Part shown: positions 1 through 5,794 of the stretch, one piece after another
Numbering within the stretch: position 1 is the stretch's first letter
Layout: every line of letters begins with the position of its first letter
From: an uncultured Actinomycetes bacterium
GTDB taxonomy: Bacteria > Actinomycetota > Actinomycetes > Nanopelagicales > Nanopelagicaceae
Reading direction: 5' to 3'
NCBI GenBank assembly: GCA_903852955.1
Contig: CAINSH010000178.1
Span: 1-5,794, forward strand
Length of the DNA stretch: 5,794 bases
The notes under the pieces: model-generated
What the model saw: only the letters and a program-made list of their open reading frames with translations
Database searches by the model: none
Told to the model about the DNA's origin: nothing
Made by a program: the position numbers and the translations under genes

Positions 1-404
1 CCGATCTCCCACCTTATGCCTGCGGCATTTTCCCAATAGTAACCTTTGGCATCTCGACTAATAGTCCCTAGATGGTAGCCATTTGCACCTGGGGTATCGA
101 TGTAGTTGAAATCTGCGTAACAACCAATCACATTTTCGGGTCCAGTAGTTGGCGATGCAGAACCATCTGCTAATCGAGTAAAAATCTGACCGGTTGCATC
201 AAACTTAAATGCGGCAACCTTTGGTTGACCTGTATGTTGTGTATCAATAACCGCTGGACACTTAACTGGCCAAGATGAATTGCCAACTCCTGCAGGTTGA
301 ATTACATCGCTTTGTTGAGCGGCAATTGAACTTGAGGAAAATATAATTATTTGTAAAGCAAGAATAAAGCCCAGGAGAGCCTTCCAGCGTGCATGCCTTT
401 TCAT
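1..404 (-). CDS. Partial secreted protein of unknown function
   Basis: An open frame of 134 codons starts at ATG 404..402 and leaves the window at base 1 without a stop, so the C-terminus is missing. The protein begins MKRHARWK, a basic n-region, followed by a hydrophobic run at about residues 9-28 and a small-residue site (SIAA, then QQSD) at about 27-30. This is a typical Sec signal peptide, so the product is probably exported. The mature part has two cysteines (KCPAV and GCYAD), which could form a disulfide, and an aromatic-rich stretch (GYYWENAAGIRW) near the edge. I do not recognise the family. In-frame ATGs also lie 7 and 13 codons upstream (425 and 443) and would overlap the preceding CrtI remnant; none of the starts has a good Shine-Dalgarno. 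I chose 404 because it puts the signal peptide at the extreme N-terminus. Confidence 0.75.
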   Translation of the reverse strand, partial: MKRHARWKALLGFILALQIIIFSSSSIAAQQSDVIQPAGVGNSSWPVKCPAVIDTQHTGQPKVAAFKFDATGQIFTRLADGSASPTTGPENVIGCYADFNYIDTPGANGYHLGTISRDAKGYYWENAAGIRWEI

Positions 405-408
405 AAAG

Positions 409-666
409 TTAAATGATCTTTGCATGGGTTTTAAACAAATCATCAATTAAGTGAGTTCCAGTAAGAACTGTTGGGCCTGCGTCAAAATCATATTCACCAA
501 TTGTGAATTTTCTAGCGCGCCCACCGATAAAGGAATTCTTTTCGACAATGAGCACATTTAAACCTTTTGAAAGCAATCTAATTGCCAATGCAAGACCACC
601 AAAACCACTACCAATAATTATGGCATCCCAGTTTTGGTCCAAATCAAGTTTGGCCTTGCTCTCCAT
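409..666 (-). pseudogene. crtI: Truncated CrtI-type carotenoid desaturase (N-terminal 85 codons only)
   Basis: The 85-aa frame carries the N-terminal FAD-binding hallmarks of CrtI-family phytoene desaturases. These are the Rossmann glycine motif GSGFGG at residues 19-24, the acidic end of beta-2 (VEK, E42), GGRA at 48-51 and DFDAGPTVLT at 60-69. Full-length CrtI, CrtN and CrtD proteins are about 490-510 aa, so some 400 residues with the substrate and C-terminal FAD regions are absent. The frame ends in TAA at 411..409. The next reading frame is a signal-peptide protein, not the rest of the desaturase, so a single frameshift does not explain it. This looks like a 5' remnant left by a deletion or insertion, or a misjoined assembly. 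It cannot be an active desaturase alone. No Shine-Dalgarno precedes ATG 666. Which carotenoid step the parent enzyme performed cannot be told from this piece. Confidence 0.75.
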
Positions 667-719
667 GGGGTAATGGTTGTCTATTTACAGATTGAAATCA
701 AGTTAAAATCAGTGTCACT

Positions 720-750
720 AATAAGTAAGAGCAACCACTAACTACTTATT
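720..750 (-). other. AT-rich hairpin just after the GDPD-phosphatase stop codon
   Basis: In the 88-nt spacer, AATAAGTA (720-727) is the exact reverse complement of TACTTATT (743-750), giving an 8-bp stem with a 15-nt loop. In the mRNA it starts four bases after the TAG of the 512-aa gene, where a terminator or 3'-end structure would sit. The stem has only one G-C pair and no U-run follows, so intrinsic termination is doubtful. The rest of the spacer shows no convincing promoter or ribosome-binding site for the following CrtI remnant. Confidence 0.3.
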
Positions 751-754
751 CGGA

Positions 755-2293
755 CTAAAAGCGATTTTGACTTGAAATAGCGGTTTTCCATAACTCATAA
801 AGTGATGTTGACGCCTTTTTGGTTGCGACTAAAATTCCACCAGAGTTTGGAAAGAGATTTACGTTTCCTTCTTCATCCAGAACAACTCCACCTGCCTCGT
901 GCACGATCAAGGTTGCAGCTAGATGATCGATGGGACTGAACTGCCCGATTACTGCACCAATACCGCGTTTTGCAGAAACCCCAACTACTGTGAGAGTTCC
1001 CGAACCCATAATTCGCATTGTGCAATAGTTTTCGGAAAGCGAATCTAAAAGTTGTAACATTCCAGGCCAAGGTCTGTGCGCGGCGAGTTCAGTTGAAACT
1101 ATTCGACCGCTGAGTGGATTTTCAATTTCCCCTTGGTCTTCAATAACTAATTCTTTACCGTTTAATTTTGCTCCGTTTCCTGCTCTTGCTTCAAATAGAG
1201 AACTACGCCAAGGATCAATGACAACGCCAACCAAAGGTGTTTTATTAAAAGCTAAGGCTAAAGAAAAAGAACTCCAAGGCACGAGATTGGCGAAATTAGT
1301 AGTCCCATCTAGTGGATCTAAGTACCAGGTGGGAGTGTCATTTAGATAATTTCCACCTAACTCTTCACCAACAAAATTGTGCCCTGGAAAATTTGTCTCG
1401 ATAACTTCACGCACATGTACTTCAATCATTACATCAACTTGAGTCACGATATCTGCAGGATTGAGCTTGGTTGTGATGGAGCCTGGCTCCATCGACTTAA
1501 TCACCAGCGTGGCCCATCTACCTAAGTCCCGCGCAACTGTCATGGCTCGATCTACATCAATGTCTTCAAGTGACCAAGTTTGTGCAATATCACTCTTAGA
1601 AAAAATGTCAGCTTGTCCAATGGTTAATTGTAATAATTCCAATTCGTTAGTTGTAATCGAGTCGACGCCAATTGCGTGCGCCCAACGCATTGTTGCTTCG
1701 TCATCAACGGTCCAAACTGCAGTTTTTAGTCCAAGTGATCTAAAATCTTCAATTCTCTTCCTAGTCACAAACGAATAATGCAAATTTATATACTCTGGGT
1801 TTAATTCATCGATTTCGAATTGTTCTGGATTTGTTATTTCATTCCATGGCATCCATATCCGGGCGTCTGAAGAAAGTTGGCGAATCTTTTTCATTCCCTG
1901 CAAATTTCCACACCAATAAATCTGATTTAGAGCCAGTGGGCCACTTTTAACTACGTCAAAGGCGGTTTGTGCGGGATCTGCCGCTTCCATGTCAATCATT
2001 AAAATAGTTGAGGTATTTACAAAAAGTTTGAGGACTTCACTTAAAAGCGGAATTCTATTGTCAGCATCGCCAAGACCGGCGATGAATTCCCAATCTCGTT
2101 GAGAAACTAAATCTGACACACCCCATAATCGTTCCAGCGTTGAATCATGCAGAACTACAACTTGATTATCTTTAGTGAGCCTTACATCTATCTCGACAAT
2201 ATCTGCTCCTGAATCAATGGCAGATTTAATAGCAACTATCGTGTTTTCGCGTTGTTTACTAGAGTCGCCGCGATGTGCGCAGGTTATTGTCAT
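755..2293 (-). CDS. Fusion: glycerophosphodiester phosphodiesterase + inositol monophosphatase-family phosphatase
   Basis: This 512-aa protein has two domains. Residues 1-225 are a GDPD TIM barrel: HRGD at 7-10 and HD at 49-50 (catalytic histidines H7 and H49), ENT at 16-18, the metal-binding EID at 34-36, and the late WTVDDEATMRWAHAIGVDSI (194-213). Residues about 240-512 are an IMPase-fold Mg-dependent phosphatase: DIVTQVD at 281-287, GEE at 309-311, DPLDGTTNF at 326-334, D456 in SPIDHLAA, and HEAGG at 465-469. Each half has its family's usual length, so both are probably whole. There is no signal peptide, so it should act in the cytoplasm. GDPDs split glycerophosphodiesters to glycerol 3-phosphate plus alcohol; IMPase-family enzymes release phosphate from inositol phosphates, histidinol phosphate or related monoesters. 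The start lies 9 nt after the ATPase stop with no Shine-Dalgarno, suggesting translational coupling. The usual GDPD E-x-K motif reads DME (101-103). The exact substrate is inferred, not shown. Confidence 0.92.
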   Translation of the reverse strand: MTITCAHRGDSSKQRENTIVAIKSAIDSGADIVEIDVRLTKDNQVVVLHDSTLERLWGVSDLVSQRDWEFIAGLGDADNRIPLLSEVLKLFVNTSTILMIDMEAADPAQTAFDVVKSGPLALNQIYWCGNLQGMKKIRQLSSDARIWMPWNEITNPEQFEIDELNPEYINLHYSFVTRKRIEDFRSLGLKTAVWTVDDEATMRWAHAIGVDSITTNELELLQLTIGQADIFSKSDIAQTWSLEDIDVDRAMTVARDLGRWATLVIKSMEPGSITTKLNPADIVTQVDVMIEVHVREVIETNFPGHNFVGEELGGNYLNDTPTWYLDPLDGTTNFANLVPWSSFSLALAFNKTPLVGVVIDPWRSSLFEARAGNGAKLNGKELVIEDQGEIENPLSGRIVSTELAAHRPWPGMLQLLDSLSENYCTMRIMGSGTLTVVGVSAKRGIGAVIGQFSPIDHLAATLIVHEAGGVVLDEEGNVNLFPNSGGILVATKKASTSLYELWKTAISSQNRF

Positions 2294-2302
2294 AAAGGAA
2301 AC

Positions 2303-3322
2303 TTATTCAACCTTTAGCAATTTTCCGTTTTCATAAATCAAAGCTTTTTTGATTACCGCGTAACCTTTTTCACCAACAGCTGGGATATTGGTGGACATAA
2401 ATGCGCGTAGCTCTGCGTCCTCACGCTTGAGGTAAACCTCACTGAAATGACCTCGGGGAACAACATGGTCCACAGTTGCTTCGAATCCATTACTTTCATT
2501 AGTTGAGGTGAAATGAACGTCTTCTGGGCGGATACCAATAGTTTTGGTTCCGACAGTGACGCGTCCATTCGAATAATCGCCGGTTAAGTGATTGAGGCTT
2601 CCGATAAAGTTTGCAACATATTCAGTTGCTGGGCGGTCATAGAGCTCTTGTGGGCTGCTAAATTGCTCGATTCTGCCGCCATTCATCACTGCAATACGAT
2701 CTGAGATAGAAAGTGCCTCATCTTGGTCGTGAGTCACAATTACTGTAGTAATTCCTAAACGGCGCTGCAAATCGCGAATATCTTCACGGACTTTTACTCT
2801 TAGCTTGGCATCTAGGTTACTGAGCGGTTCGTCCAGCAGTAAAACATCAGGTTCTTGCACAAGTGCGCGTGCCAGAGCAACACGTTGTTGTTCTCCACCT
2901 GAAATTTGGCTTGGGCGTGAATCTTTATGGTGCATTAAATTCACTAATTCAAGAACGTTGTGAACTCGCTTTGTAATTTCTGACTTATTCATCTTGCGAA
3001 GTTTTAATGGGTAGGCAACATTTTTATAAACACTCATGTGTGGCCATAGCGCGTAATTCTGAAAAACCATAGCGCTTGGGCGCTTCTCTGGCCCAGTATT
3101 AGTAACGTCATTACCTGCCAACACAACTCTTCCGGCATCAGGAATCAAGAATCCTGCAATCATTCGCAGCGTTGTTGTTTTGCCACACCCTGAAGGACCA
3201 AGGAGTGAAACCATCTCACCTTTATTTACCGTCAAATTGAGGTCATCGATAATAACTCGCCCTCCTAGGATCTTTTTTAGACCCTGGAGTTCTAGACCGC
3301 CACTACCTGTGGAATTAGACAT
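2303..3322 (-). CDS. ABC importer ATP-binding subunit (PotA/FbpC/UgpC type)
   Basis: This 339-aa ATPase energises the importer from the cytoplasmic face. All nucleotide-binding motifs are present: Walker A GPSGCGKTT at 42-50, Q-loop Q88 (VFQNYALWPH), signature SGGEQQ at 141-146, Walker B VLLLDEP at 160-166, D-loop SNLDA at 168-172 and H-loop H198. After about residue 240 comes a regulatory extension with IGIRPEDV at 262-269, the TOBE-like segment typical of ATPases serving polyamine, iron, sugar, phosphonate or glycerol-phosphate importers. Length and motif order are normal for that class. The motifs do not reveal the substrate. It follows the second permease by 30 nt, has the best ribosome-binding site in the window, and precedes the GDPD-phosphatase by 9 nt. 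It very probably belongs to one operon with both. Confidence 0.95.
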   Translation of the reverse strand: MSNSTGSGGLELQGLKKILGGRVIIDDLNLTVNKGEMVSLLGPSGCGKTTTLRMIAGFLIPDAGRVVLAGNDVTNTGPEKRPSAMVFQNYALWPHMSVYKNVAYPLKLRKMNKSEITKRVHNVLELVNLMHHKDSRPSQISGGEQQRVALARALVQEPDVLLLDEPLSNLDAKLRVKVREDIRDLQRRLGITTVIVTHDQDEALSISDRIAVMNGGRIEQFSSPQELYDRPATEYVANFIGSLNHLTGDYSNGRVTVGTKTIGIRPEDVHFTSTNESNGFEATVDHVVPRGHFSEVYLKREDAELRAFMSTNIPAVGEKGYAVIKKALIYENGKLLKVE

Positions 3323-3329
3323 TAGTGAT

Positions 3330-3334
3330 ACCTC
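3330..3334 (-). promoter_or_regulatory. Shine-Dalgarno for the ABC ATPase
   Basis: GAGGT lies seven bases upstream of ATG 3322 in the 30-nt gap after the second permease. It supports that start and is the only clear Shine-Dalgarno among the internal gene starts here, so the ATPase is probably initiated independently. The other genes appear to rely on coupling or weak sites. Confidence 0.7.
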
Positions 3335-3352
3335 ATTTTTCTAGACTGTGAA

Positions 3353-4171
3353 TCATTTGATTTGGAAACCATCTGCCAGTTGGCCACCAATTATGTGCTT
3401 GCGTGCAATAGATATAAGAAGAACTGAAGGAATTGCTAAGAGCAGAGAGAAAACCGCCGCGATCTGTACTGGGTAATTGAGAACAAGAGCATACATTTTT
3501 GTGGGCATTGTGTAGATGGTTGGAACGCCAACTAGATAAGTACCTTGCGCTTCATCAAATGATGCAAGGAAAGACATCACCATTGCCACCAAAATACCTG
3601 GCAATGCCAATCTGAAAGTTATATCCCAAAAAGTTCTTAGCTTTGAAGCCCCTGCATCGCGTGCTGCATCTTCTAGATTGCGTGGCACAGATCCAAATGC
3701 TGCTGCTGGGATCCATGTCATAAAGATGATTGTTCCCAATAACTGAATAATTATTACGCCAACAATGGTTCCCATCAGGTTTAGTGTGTAATACAAGGTA
3801 GCAATTGATGCGTACAAGCCAATCTTTGGAAATGCATTTGCTGCAAACATGCCAATTAAAAAGGATTTACGACCAAAGAATTGATATCTAGAGAATGCAT
3901 AAGCTGCAGGTAAACAAACTACGGCAGATATCAATACAACAATTGGGCTAATCAGTAACGAGTTCTTGACTGACTTAACAAGTTCTTGATCTCCGGCAAT
4001 TGTCTTCCACCAAGTAAACGTAAATCCGTCTGGAAGTAGATTCGGGTATGTCCATGATGTAGCAAATGCATGCACAGCTAGCCAGATAAGTGGGCCCAAA
4101 ATAAACAATGCCATAAAAGCTATAAATGAACTAATGAAGATATTTACGAGGCTGACTTGTTTGCGTGACAT
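3353..4171 (-). CDS. ABC importer permease subunit, PotC-like (second permease)
   Basis: This 272-aa inner-membrane protein has about six hydrophobic segments, at roughly residues 11-36, 71-95, 103-128, 133-158, 188-207 and 235-256. The cytoplasmic coupling (EAA) loop is at about 167-193 (EDAARDAGASKLRTFWDITF, then RLALPGI), where it contacts the ATPase. Length and topology fit the second permease of binding-protein-dependent importers such as PotC or UgpE. Its ATG shares one base with the TAA of the preceding permease gene (TAATG), so the two are translationally coupled and should form a heterodimeric channel. It has no usable Shine-Dalgarno of its own. The substrate cannot be read from the sequence; the neighbouring GDPD-phosphatase suggests a phosphorylated polyol ester. 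Confidence 0.93.
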   Translation of the reverse strand: MSRKQVSLVNIFISSFIAFMALFILGPLIWLAVHAFATSWTYPNLLPDGFTFTWWKTIAGDQELVKSVKNSLLISPIVVLISAVVCLPAAYAFSRYQFFGRKSFLIGMFAANAFPKIGLYASIATLYYTLNLMGTIVGVIIIQLLGTIIFMTWIPAAAFGSVPRNLEDAARDAGASKLRTFWDITFRLALPGILVAMVMSFLASFDEAQGTYLVGVPTIYTMPTKMYALVLNYPVQIAAVFSLLLAIPSVLLISIARKHIIGGQLADGFQIK

Positions 4172-5112
4172 TAGATACGCCCGCTTTGTTTTGCGCTACG
4201 CAAGTTAGCCCATACGTAAAAAATTGCAATTAATGATGCTGCACCAAAAATAACAAAAGCCATTACTACTGATTGTTGCGGGCGATTATATGAATTAAAG
4301 AAATTCGTGATTTCAACCCCAAGCATCGCTGGTTGATTTGGCCCCAAGAAATATGGAATTGTGAACGAGCCCATAATCCCAATTGCTGTAAAAGTCGTTG
4401 CGATTACGATTGGAACAAAAGCTAAGGGCACCATGATTGTATAAATGATGCGAATAAAGCTTGCTCCTGCATCCTGTGCCGATTCAATAAGTGCATCAGG
4501 GATTGCCTGCAAACCAGAGGAAATCATCAGGATTGCGAAGGGTAGAGAAGTCCAAATCGTGCCAATAGCAATCGCTGAATTGGTCATTGTGAGGGTTGGG
4601 AAATCAATTCCAAAATGAGTAAGAAGTGATTTTACAAAACCGGTTCCATCATAGAAAGTTCTTATTGCAAAAGCTGAAATCACTACTGGCACAAAGAGTG
4701 GAATTAGCGAAAGTGATACCAAGATGGTCGCTAAACGGCCTCCGATAACTCTGCGATAAATGGCCATTCCAAGGGCCATGAAAATAACAATCGTGGTTGC
4801 CACAACTGTGACGCCTAAAGTAACCCTTAAGTCGCCGCCAAATCGTGGATCATTTATAACGCTTTTGTATCCGTCAAGGGTTCCCCACCAATGTGTCTTT
4901 GTGGAAATCTCTTGTCCTATCAGAGCGATGATTCTGTTCGGGCCGCCGGTAAATCCAAGGCTTAATCCTGCGGCGATAAGAATTGGCGCACCAACAAAGC
5001 AAATAATTACAAGAACTGGAGGGAGTGCCATAAAAAACCCAAACCAAGAGAGCTTCGCAGTCTTGTTGACTGCAAAGCTCTCTTGGTTATTAATTGAGTT
5101 TGTTTTATCCAT
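4171..5112 (-). CDS. ABC importer permease subunit, PotB-like (first permease)
   Basis: This 313-aa membrane protein has about six helices, at roughly residues 29-51, 97-118, 128-152, 180-202, 226-250 and 282-302, and an EAA coupling loop at about 204-235 (IPDALIESAQDAGASFIR). It pairs with the downstream permease, whose loop has the matching DAGAS core. The gene starts 18 nt after the binding-protein stop, without a Shine-Dalgarno. Codons 9-24 lie inside a 21-bp inverted repeat, so residues N9-W23 are encoded by a hairpin. Met28 (5031..5029), just before helix 1, is a possible alternative start that would leave the hairpin between genes. I kept the longer start because K17, K20 and the KLSW stretch look like a normal basic cytoplasmic N-terminus, but the choice is open. 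Confidence 0.9.
   Translation of the reverse strand: MDKTNSINNQESFAVNKTAKLSWFGFFMALPPVLVIICFVGAPILIAAGLSLGFTGGPNRIIALIGQEISTKTHWWGTLDGYKSVINDPRFGGDLRVTLGVTVVATTIVIFMALGMAIYRRVIGGRLATILVSLSLIPLFVPVVISAFAIRTFYDGTGFVKSLLTHFGIDFPTLTMTNSAIAIGTIWTSLPFAILMISSGLQAIPDALIESAQDAGASFIRIIYTIMVPLAFVPIVIATTFTAIGIMGSFTIPYFLGPNQPAMLGVEITNFFNSYNRPQQSVVMAFVIFGAASLIAIFYVWANLRSAKQSGRI
5032..5088 (-). terminator. Terminator-like 21-bp hairpin in the start of the first permease gene
   Basis: Bases 5042-5062 (beginning AACCAAGAG) and 5068-5088 are reverse complements with one mismatch, separated by a 5-nt loop (5063-5067). In the minus-strand mRNA the mismatch becomes a U-G wobble, so all 21 positions can pair: 10 G-C, 10 A-U and one G-U, with loop AACAA. 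In the mRNA the stem is followed by UGGG and then six U (5037-5032), which resembles an intrinsic terminator. It begins 42 nt after the binding-protein stop codon. Partial terminators or stabilising hairpins after a highly expressed binding-protein gene are known in ABC operons, for example between malE and malF. Here it falls within codons 9-24 of the annotated permease, so ribosomes translating that frame would disrupt it. Its regulatory role is inference. Confidence 0.55.
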
Positions 5113-5130
5113 GTAATTAAAGTTTAGGAA

Positions 5131-5794
5131 TTACTTTCCTGGAACTTCAATTGCCCATGCTGCCTTCATATCGAAGTCGTTAACAGCAAGGTATGGGGCG
5201 CGCAAAGTAGCAATATCAAGATCAGCAATTGCGGCTGCAACTGTTGCGTCAAGATTTCTAGGTGCAATTACTGGAATACCGTTAAGTGAGCCAGAGACAA
5301 TGAGGTTCTGCGCCGCTGGTGAAAGTACCCAGTTTGCAAGTACACGTGCAGCGTCACGGTTCCTTGAAGCAGATGGGATACCTAGGTAAGCAGGTCCACC
5401 TGTAAGTGAAGGATTTGTGATGCCGTAGTACTTGATGTCTTTAGGCATAGTTCCTGCCTTAAGAGCAGATGCAATTTGATCTGACCATACTGGTGCAAGA
5501 TCTACTAAGCCCTTAGCAAGTAAATCTAATGTTCCAGCGTTGTTAGTTGGGTATGTTCCATTTTGGCCATATGTGTACTTGTTTAGACCACGAAGAACTT
5601 CCCAACCTTTTGACCAATTTGCCTGTACATCTTTGCTCGCAGTGGTCTGAAGTGTCTTGACATCATTTTTTGAAAGCTGGCTGTCTAGAACTGTCTGGAC
5701 AAATGCGCGTCCCGATCCTCCACCTGATGGCGCGTTGTATGTGAACTTGCCAGGGTTGGCTTTTGCCCATGCAAGCACTGCGGCAAGAGTCTTA
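5131..5794 (-). CDS. ABC importer solute-binding protein, YnjB-like (C-terminal part)
   Basis: The frame is open to the right edge, giving 220 C-terminal residues. The GTG at 5778 is an internal valine (context KTLAAVLAWAKANPGKF), not a start. The LLAWAKANPGKFTY-like segment, GRAFVQTVL and the closing region (YLGIPSASRN, then AARVLANWVLSPAAQNLI) resemble the YnjB family of extracellular solute-binding proteins, about 390 aa long. If so, about 170 residues, including the expected lipoprotein or Sec signal, lie outside the window. The product should capture the ligand outside the membrane and deliver it to the two permeases that follow. The family's ligand is not well established, and polyamine- or iron-type binding proteins of the same fold remain possible. 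The operon promoter should lie beyond base 5794. Confidence 0.88.
   Translation of the reverse strand, partial: KTLAAVLAWAKANPGKFTYNAPSGGGSGRAFVQTVLDSQLSKNDVKTLQTTASKDVQANWSKGWEVLRGLNKYTYGQNGTYPTNNAGTLDLLAKGLVDLAPVWSDQIASALKAGTMPKDIKYYGITNPSLTGGPAYLGIPSASRNRDAARVLANWVLSPAAQNLIVSGSLNGIPVIAPRNLDATVAAAIADLDIATLRAPYLAVNDFDMKAAWAIEVPGK

Noticed and set aside
667..754. Promoter for the CrtI stump
   Set aside because: A TAAATA lies about 15 bases before ATG 666, but no -35-like hexamer sits at a normal distance; the best candidates need spacers of 19 or 25 bases.
873..1070. 65-codon minus-strand frame inside the phosphatase domain
   Set aside because: It overlaps the conserved D456 and HEAGG region of the real gene in another frame, with a low-plausibility Cys/Trp/Arg-rich composition.
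1461..1778. 105-codon open frame on the plus strand opposite the GDPD-phosphatase
   Set aside because: It lies fully inside the well-supported fusion gene, has no recognisable domain and no supporting ribosome-binding site.
2353..2568. 71-codon minus-strand frame inside the ATPase gene
   Set aside because: It overlaps the TOBE-like tail of the ATPase in another frame and has no family features.
4760..5116. 118-codon open frame on the plus strand opposite the first permease
   Set aside because: It is antisense to a clear permease gene. Its NQESFAV and TAKLSW peptides match the permease only because the 21-bp inverted repeat reads alike on both strands.
5776..5778. GTG as the start of the binding protein
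   Set aside because: The frame continues upstream to the window edge with family-like sequence, and no signal peptide follows this GTG, so it is an internal valine codon.

Overview
All genes in this window read on the minus strand, so transcription runs from right to left. The base composition leans to AT, spacing is tight, and Shine-Dalgarno sequences are mostly weak or absent. Low-GC composition, actinobacterial-looking inositol-phosphatase and GDPD sequences, and a CrtI-type carotenoid enzyme remnant suggest a streamlined freshwater actinobacterium (acI / Nanopelagicales type). That placement is inference; no marker gene is present.

Right to centre (5794 to 2303) is a complete ABC importer except for the N-terminus of its binding protein. 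It comprises a solute-binding protein resembling the YnjB family, cut by the right edge; two six-helix permeases of 313 and 272 aa, the second overlapping the first by one base; and a 339-aa ATPase of the PotA/FbpC/UgpC type with a TOBE-like tail. Inside the first codons of the first permease lies a 21-bp inverted repeat with a 5-nt loop. It is fully pairable in the mRNA and followed by a T-run, which makes it the most unusual structure in the window.

Nine bases after the ATPase comes a 512-aa fusion (2293 to 755). It joins a cytoplasmic glycerophosphodiester phosphodiesterase (GDPD) to an inositol-monophosphatase-family domain. The layout resembles E. coli ugpBAECQ, where an importer is followed by a cytoplasmic GDPD, but with a different binding protein and an added phosphatase. 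The working model is that the importer brings in an intact glycerophosphodiester, possibly glycerophosphoinositol. The GDPD domain would then cleave it and the phosphatase domain release phosphate and a polyol.

The left part looks rearranged. After an 88-nt spacer with a weak AT-rich hairpin comes an 85-codon N-terminal piece of a CrtI-like carotenoid desaturase, which ends where about 400 more residues would be expected. Four bases after its stop begins a secreted protein of unknown function, which leaves the window at base 1. No RNA genes, CRISPR arrays, insertion sequences or tRNAs were seen.
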